A DNA stretch of 9,290 bases from Actinobacteria bacterium 13_2_20CM_68_14 (GTDB lineage Bacteria; Actinomycetota; Thermoleophilia; Gaiellales; Gaiellaceae). The notes beneath the pieces are model-generated. The model saw nothing but the letters and a program-made list of their open reading frames with translations, was not told the DNA's origin and ran no database searches. The position numbers and the translations under genes are program-made. The stretch spans positions 1-9,290 of the forward strand of contig MNDB01000091.1 in assembly GCA_001914705.1 (NCBI GenBank), in the 5' to 3' direction. Positions 5,373 through 9,290 of the stretch are shown here, in pieces; position 1 is the stretch's first letter, and every line of letters begins with the position of its first letter.

Positions 5373-6652
5373 CGCTGTGTAACCGACTCCAGCAGCTCGA
5401 AAAACCCGGGGAAGCTTACAGCGACGGCCTCCGCGTCTTCGATCTCCACTCCCTCCTTCGAAACAGCGCCTGCTACAGCCCCGAGCATCGCAAGCCTGTG
5501 GTCGCCGCTCGAGGCCATTGCTCCCCCTCGGGGGCGGGTGGGAACACCACGAATCCGGAAGCCATCATCGCTCGCCGAGATGCGGACGCCCAGGGCGCGC
5601 AGCGAATTCGTCACGGTTTCGATGCGGTCCGTTTCCTTCACGCGCAGCTCCTGTGCGCCCTTGACGACGCTCTCGCCGCGCGCCTGAGAGGCCAGGAGCG
5701 CGAACAGCGGCAGCTCGTCGACCAGCCGCGGCACCTCCTCGGCCTCGATCGCGGTCGCGAGCAGCGGCGCCGAGCGCACCTCGAGGTCGGCGACCGGCTC
5801 CCCGTTCGAGCTGCGGCGGTTGAAGACCGCGATCCGGCCGCCCATCCGTCCGAGCACGTCGAGCAGGCCGGTGCGGGTCGGGTTCACGTCGACGTCGTGG
5901 ATGCGGAGGTTGGAGCCCGAAAGCAGGGTTGCGGCCACGACGAACGGCGCAGCCGAGGAGAAATCGCCGGGGATGTCGAGCGAGAACGGCGGGATCCGCT
6001 CCGCCGGCCAGACGCGAATCTCCATGCCCGCGCGCGTCAGCTGCAGGCCGAGCGACCGCAGCAGCCGTTCCGTGTGGTCGCGGGAAGGCGTGCGCTCGAC
6101 CACCGTCGTCGGGCCGTCCTCGGCCAGCAACCCCGCGAGCAAAACCGCGGACTTCAGCTGCGCGCTCGCAACCGGCAACTCGTAGCGGATCGGCTGCAAC
6201 CGGGCGCCTTCAATCGTCACCGGCGGCCGGCCCTCGTTCGTCTCGACGCGCGCACCCATTTGCCGCAGCGGCACGTCCACGCGAACGGGGCGCGACGAGA
6301 GCGACTCGTCGCCGACGAGCTCGAAGCGTCCGTCCTGGCCCGCCAGGATCCCGCTCAGGAGTCGGAGCACGGTCCCGGCGTTGCCGCAGTCGATTGGGGT
6401 GGCAGGCGGAACGAGGCCCCGCAGGCCGCGCCCTCCGATCCGAACCGTTCCCAGCTCGGGCTCGGCCACCTCCGCTCCAAGCGCGGCCACGGCCGCGAGC
6501 GCCGAGTCCGTGTCCGCCGCATGGCCGAAGTTCCGCAGTTCGCTCTCGCCGTCCGCGATCGCCGCGAGCAGCGCGCCGCGCTGGCAGATGCCCTTCACGG
6601 CCGGCACCGCGATGTCGCCGACCAGGGCAGCTGCGGGCTCGACCCGCGTCAC
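5369..6652 (-). CDS. aroA: 5-enolpyruvylshikimate-3-phosphate synthase with an atypical N-terminal substrate loop
   Basis: EPSP synthase condenses PEP with shikimate 3-phosphate in the sixth step of the shikimate pathway. The 427-residue protein is full length. Visible motifs: DCGNAGTVLRLLSG (88-101), GDESLSSRPV (114-123), SAQLKSAVLLAG (163-174), SRDHTERLL (190-198), GDFSSAAPFV (229-238), NPTRTG (257-262), VDELP (311-315), ELRVKETDRI (335-344) and GDHRLAM (383-389). RDHTE, SAQLK and NPTR resemble the Bacillus/CP4 (class II) enzymes. The N-terminal loop, normally GDKSISHRA, reads AVKGICQRG here (18-26): Lys20 and Arg25 are kept but the Ser next to the Lys is Gly and the His is Gln. GTG 6652 is the start: it overlaps the tyrA stop by one base (TAGTG), and longer open frame upstream is only a shadow of tyrA. 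The stop overlaps cmk by 4 bases. Confidence 0.95.
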   Translation of the reverse strand: MTRVEPAAALVGDIAVPAVKGICQRGALLAAIADGESELRNFGHAADTDSALAAVAALGAEVAEPELGTVRIGGRGLRGLVPPATPIDCGNAGTVLRLLSGILAGQDGRFELVGDESLSSRPVRVDVPLRQMGARVETNEGRPPVTIEGARLQPIRYELPVASAQLKSAVLLAGLLAEDGPTTVVERTPSRDHTERLLRSLGLQLTRAGMEIRVWPAERIPPFSLDIPGDFSSAAPFVVAATLLSGSNLRIHDVDVNPTRTGLLDVLGRMGGRIAVFNRRSSNGEPVADLEVRSAPLLATAIEAEEVPRLVDELPLFALLASQARGESVVKGAQELRVKETDRIETVTNSLRALGVRISASDDGFRIRGVPTRPRGGAMASSGDHRLAMLGAVAGAVSKEGVEIEDAEAVAVSFPGFFELLESVTQR

Positions 6653-7752
6653 TACTCGCCGAGCGCCGGGGCGACCACGACGCCGTAACCCTGCGCGCCC
6701 AGCAGCTCGGCGGCGCGGCGCGCCTCGGCCTCGCCGGTGATCAGCAGCGTCAGCGTGCCGCCCCGGTCCGGCGACATGTGGTGCAGCTCGAAGTCCTCGA
6801 TGTTGATCCGCTCGGCCCCGAGCGCCTGGGTGATCCCGGCGAGCACGCCGGGCCGGTCGGGCACGTGGACGCGCAGCTGCTGGAGGGCGCCGGGATCCGG
6901 ATACGCATCCGCCAGCATCCGCTGCCGGTTGCCGGCCGCCTCGCCGATCCATTTGGCCAGAAAGCCTGCGTCCCCGGTCTCGAGCGCCTGCTCGAGGCGG
7001 TCGAGCTGCTTGCGGTGGTCGCCGAGCGCCTCGCGGACCGGCCCCGCGTTGTCGAGGAAGATGTCGATCCAGATCCGCGGATTGGCGCCGGCGACGCGCG
7101 TCATGTCGCGCAGCGAGCCGCCCGCCGCGGCCACAGGGTCGTGCCCGTCGATCCGGTTCGCTCCGGCCTGGTTGACGAGCAGGTTCGCAAGCGCGTGCGG
7201 CAGGTGGCTCGTCAGAGCGACGAGCTGGTCGTGCGCGACCGGGTCGACTGCGACCGGGGTGGCACCGAGAGACGAGACGAAGCCGTGAACGAGCCGGTAG
7301 CGCTCCGGATCGGTCGCCGCAAGCGGGGTCAGAAACCACGTCGCGCCGTCGAAAAGCTCCGCGCTCGCATGCTCGGCCCCGCGAGCCTCCGAGCCACAGA
7401 CGGGATGACCGCCGACGAACCGGCCTGTGCCGAGCGCGGCCGAGCAGACTCCCACCTTGGTCGAGCCGACGTCCGTCACCGTGCAGTCCTCCTCGCTGGC
7501 CTCGAGCACGGCTCGCACCTGGGGCGCGAGCTGCGCCACCGGGGCCGCGACGACCGCCAGCTGCGTGCCCGCGACCGCGTCGGCCAGCGACTCCGCCCCG
7601 GAGTCGACGGCGCCCCGCTCAACAGCAGCGTCGAGTGCCTGCGGGTCGGGGTCGTAGCCGACCACCTCCCTGAGGCCCGCGCGCTTGGCGGCAAGCGCAA
7701 CCGACGCGCCGATCAGGCCCGTGCCGACCACCGCCAGCCGCCGCACTTCCAT
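6652..7752 (-). CDS. tyrA: Prephenate dehydrogenase with C-terminal ACT domain
   Basis: This enzyme oxidatively decarboxylates prephenate to 4-hydroxyphenylpyruvate, the committed step to tyrosine. The 366-residue protein opens with a Rossmann NAD site GTGLIGASVALAAKRAG (10-26), with Asp34 in VGYDPDP ending strand 2, so NAD is the likely cofactor. DVGSTK (94-99), GGHPVCGSE (114-122) and TSHLPHALANLL (181-192) hold the conserved substrate-binding and catalytic histidines. An ACT domain follows at about 291-366, with VPDRPGVLAGITQALG and INIEDFELHH, suggesting feedback control by tyrosine or another amino acid. It is the first gene of the five-gene minus-strand operon. ATG 7752 is 31 bases from the divergent small gene, and a GGGG run (about 10 bases upstream of the ATG) is the only ribosome-site candidate. 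Confidence 0.95.
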   Translation of the reverse strand: MEVRRLAVVGTGLIGASVALAAKRAGLREVVGYDPDPQALDAAVERGAVDSGAESLADAVAGTQLAVVAAPVAQLAPQVRAVLEASEEDCTVTDVGSTKVGVCSAALGTGRFVGGHPVCGSEARGAEHASAELFDGATWFLTPLAATDPERYRLVHGFVSSLGATPVAVDPVAHDQLVALTSHLPHALANLLVNQAGANRIDGHDPVAAAGGSLRDMTRVAGANPRIWIDIFLDNAGPVREALGDHRKQLDRLEQALETGDAGFLAKWIGEAAGNRQRMLADAYPDPGALQQLRVHVPDRPGVLAGITQALGAERINIEDFELHHMSPDRGGTLTLLITGEAEARRAAELLGAQGYGVVVAPALGE

Positions 7753-7770
7753 TAGCTCAGGCTATCCCCA

Positions 7771-7776
7771 TAGAAT
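7771..7776 (+). promoter_or_regulatory. -10 box for a near-leaderless transcript
   Basis: TAGAAT differs from TATAAT at one base and ends 7 bases before ATG 7784. Transcription from it would start at or within a base or two of the ATG, and no ribosome-binding site lies between, which fits leaderless translation as is common in actinobacteria. It lies in the 31-bp gap shared with the divergent tyrA operon. No clear -35 box is seen. Confidence 0.5.
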
Positions 7777-7783
7777 GGCCCGC

Positions 7784-8077
7784 ATGCCGAGATACCTGAT
7801 CGTCAGAAAGTTCGAAGTAAACGAGGATGCGATGCCGACCGTCGGCCGGCGCTCGCGAGAGGTTGTAGAACAGGAGTTCCCCGAGATCACCTGGGAGCAC
7901 AGCCACGTCATCGTCGGCGATACCGGCACCGTCAGGACGTACTGCGTCTACGAAGCCCCCGACGTGGAGACTGTCAGGAAGCACGGCGAACGCCTCGGAC
8001 AGCACACCATCGAAGACGTCTGGGAGATCGCGGGCGATGTGACGCCTGCTGATTTCCCCCCTTTGCCGGCCGCCTAG
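7784..8077 (+). CDS. Small DUF4242-like protein
   Basis: The product is a 97-residue soluble protein without signal peptide or membrane segment. It opens with MPRYLIVRKF, and a middle segment TWEHSHVIVGDTGTVRTYCVYEAPDVETVRKHGERL (36-71) is followed by TIEDVWEI (75-82). This matches the layout of DUF4242 proteins (a small ferredoxin-like fold, including nickel-binding actinobacterial members), where a W-x-HS-V segment, then a T-x-C-x-Y-x-A-P strand, leads into a helix. His39 and His41 are possible metal ligands by analogy only. The stretch VGRRSREVVEQEFPE is hydrophilic helix; the end (TPADFPPLPAA) is a proline-rich tail. ATG 7784 is preferred over in-frame ATG 7775 because the latter overlaps the TAGAAT box. 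Its stop shares CTAG with the stop of the opposing ATPase gene. The biological role is unknown. Confidence 0.7.
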   Translation: MPRYLIVRKFEVNEDAMPTVGRRSREVVEQEFPEITWEHSHVIVGDTGTVRTYCVYEAPDVETVRKHGERLGQHTIEDVWEIAGDVTPADFPPLPAA

Positions 8078-9290
8078 TCGCTTTCGAGCTGGAGGAGGCG
8101 CGCGTCCACGGCGTGATACGCCGCCGTGTGGGCGATCGCCAAACGCCGTTTGACGTCGTTCCGTCGGTCGCCGTCGTCCTCGGGCAGGAGCTCCAGCGCC
8201 TCGCGGTAGAAGGCAACCGCCCGATCCTTTGCCCAGCCACGCTCGGCCTCCTGCGCCGCTGCCATCAGGTGTTCGATCGCGCGCTCGCTCTCGCCGGCGT
8301 CGCGCCAGTGGCGAGCAAGCGCAGCGGCAGCCTCGCCGGTCTCTGACGTCGCTTCCTGGAGGAACTCCGCAACCTGGGCGTGCCGCTCGCGCTTCCGGGC
8401 CCGCGGCAGCAGGTCATACGCGACATCCCGGATCAGCACATGCTTGAACATGAACTGCTGGTCGCCTTCGATCGCCGAGACGGTCTGCCGCCGGATCAAG
8501 TCGCGCCCCTCGAGCGCGCCGAGCAGCGCAGGGAGCCGGCCGGGATCGTCGCTCATTCGCTCGAGCGCGCCGCGCCAGAATACTTTGCCGCCGACCGCGG
8601 CATCGAGAAGGAGGGCCCGCTCGGCTGCGGGAAGCCCGTCGAGGCGCGCCGCCACAATCCCCCGGATCGTCGTCGGCAGTGCGGAGTCGTTACCCGGCGT
8701 CTCGGTCAGGGCCGCGACAAGCTGCTCGATGAAGAGCGGATTTCCCTCGCCGGTCTCGGCGAGCAGCGCCGCCCGCTCGGCACGGCCGCGATCCTCCAGC
8801 TTGCCGAGCAGTTGGATCGCGAGCTCGCGCGCCTCAGATTCCTTCAGCTGGTCAAGCGGAAGCGCCGTGTAGGCCGGCAGCCCCCCTCCCCAGCTGGGCC
8901 TGGCGTCGAGGAGCTCAGGGCGGGCGAGAGCGAGCAGCAGGATCGGCAGGTCGCGGAGCCTCGCGGCCAGCAGCTCGATCAGGTCGAGGAGGCTCCGGTC
9001 GGCCCAGTGCACGTCCTCGAAGACGAGCATCGTTGGCCCGTCGCGAGCGACGGCTTCGATGAAGACCCTGACCGAGAAGAACAGCGTCTCACGGTCGGCG
9101 ACTGAGGCCTCCCGATCGAGACCGAGCATGATCGCGAGATGGCCGGCCACTTCTTGCGACTCCGAGGGTCCGAGCAGCTTTGTCGTCTCTGCATGCAACT
9201 TCTCCAGTGCGACCTCGATCGGATCGCTCTCGAAGATGCCGCAGAACTGCTTGACCTGGGCGGCAAAGGCGCCGTAGGCGCTGCTGTCGC
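8074..9290 (-). CDS. Large AAA/TPR signalling ATPase (adenylate-cyclase or LuxR-regulator type), C-terminal part
   Basis: The frame is open to the right window edge, so only the last 404 residues are seen. From its 5' side it shows YGAFAAQVKQF, GPSESQEVAGHLAIMLGL, a Walker B-type strand TMLVFEDVHWAD (visible residues 86-97), the helical SLLDLIELLAARLRDLPILLL and an ARPELLD sensor-like strand. Then come a NPLFIEQLVAAL motif, a winged-helix-like section around FKHVLIRDVAYDLLPRARKRERH, and about 90 residues of TPR-like helices (AALARHWRDAGESERAIEHL, AVAFYREALELLPED). This is the architecture of STAND/AAA ATPases fused to class III nucleotide cyclase domains or to LuxR-type DNA-binding domains, numerous in actinobacteria; the Walker A and N-terminal output domain lie outside. 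TTG 9198 is not a likely start because conserved sequence continues upstream. The stop overlaps the opposing gene by 4 bases. Confidence 0.8.
   Translation of the reverse strand, partial: DSSAYGAFAAQVKQFCGIFESDPIEVALEKLHAETTKLLGPSESQEVAGHLAIMLGLDREASVADRETLFFSVRVFIEAVARDGPTMLVFEDVHWADRSLLDLIELLAARLRDLPILLLALARPELLDARPSWGGGLPAYTALPLDQLKESEARELAIQLLGKLEDRGRAERAALLAETGEGNPLFIEQLVAALTETPGNDSALPTTIRGIVAARLDGLPAAERALLLDAAVGGKVFWRGALERMSDDPGRLPALLGALEGRDLIRRQTVSAIEGDQQFMFKHVLIRDVAYDLLPRARKRERHAQVAEFLQEATSETGEAAAALARHWRDAGESERAIEHLMAAAQEAERGWAKDRAVAFYREALELLPEDDGDRRNDVKRRLAIAHTAAYHAVDARLLQLESD

Noticed and set aside
6653..7339. Possible 229-residue N-terminal extension fused to AroA
   Set aside because: The upstream part is an out-of-frame reading of tyrA, rich in Arg and Ala. 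Conserved AroA sequence begins right after GTG 6652, which overlaps the tyrA stop, and 427 residues is the normal length.
5929..7755. 608-codon open frame on the plus strand opposite aroA and tyrA
   Set aside because: It mirrors two complete, conserved genes on the other strand and its translation is Arg/Ala/Pro-rich low-complexity sequence.
7775..7777. Earlier ATG start for the DUF4242-like gene
   Set aside because: It is in frame but overlaps the TAGAAT box, has no ribosome-binding site, and adds only MAR before the family-typical MPRYLI start.
8380..9105. 241-codon plus-strand frame opposite the AAA/TPR ATPase
   Set aside because: The minus strand carries Walker B and TPR features through this region; the plus-strand reading has no recognisable domain.

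Overview
The window is GC-rich throughout and tightly packed with housekeeping genes. It has many 1-4 base gene overlaps, frequent GTG/TTG starts and a -10 box (TAGAAT) placed so close to an ATG that the transcript would be nearly leaderless. Together with the protein sequences, this suggests a high-GC actinobacterium, probably class Thermoleophilia (Solirubrobacterales/Gaiellales-like). That placement is inference from style and family resemblance, not from a marker gene.

Left block, plus strand (1-2360): the last 67 codons of ptsI (PTS enzyme I), then pgsA (phosphatidylglycerophosphate synthase), an NAD-dependent epimerase/dehydratase of the extended SDR family, and plsY (acyl-phosphate:glycerol-3-phosphate acyltransferase). 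PgsA and PlsY act at two points of phospholipid synthesis; the SDR between them has no assignable substrate. pgsA lacks about 20 residues that should carry the first half of the catalytic motif. The SDR gene appears to start at a rare ATT codon.

Convergent junction (2361-2528): nearly the whole gap is one imperfect 165-base palindrome. As plus-strand RNA it would fold into a rod of about 63 base pairs. This is the most unusual non-coding feature seen here.

Middle block, minus strand (7752 down to 2529): tyrA - aroA - cmk - der - aldo/keto reductase. Each gene overlaps the next by 1, 4, 4 and 2 bases, so this is surely one translationally coupled operon. It joins aromatic amino-acid synthesis (TyrA, AroA) to CMP kinase, the ribosome-assembly GTPase Der and a reductase. 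Oddities: AroA has an altered shikimate-3-phosphate-binding loop, cmk contains a perfect 33-bp tandem duplication, and the reductase loses frame near its C-terminus.

Right block: a 31-bp divergent promoter gap, then a small DUF4242-like gene on the plus strand. It converges, sharing a CTAG double stop, on the C-terminal part of a large AAA/TPR signalling ATPase on the minus strand, whose N-terminus lies beyond the window.

Three independent indel-type anomalies (pgsA, cmk, reductase) in 9.3 kb are either real or errors in the sequence; raw reads are needed to decide. No mobile element, CRISPR array, tRNA or rRNA was seen, and no clear new multi-gene system.
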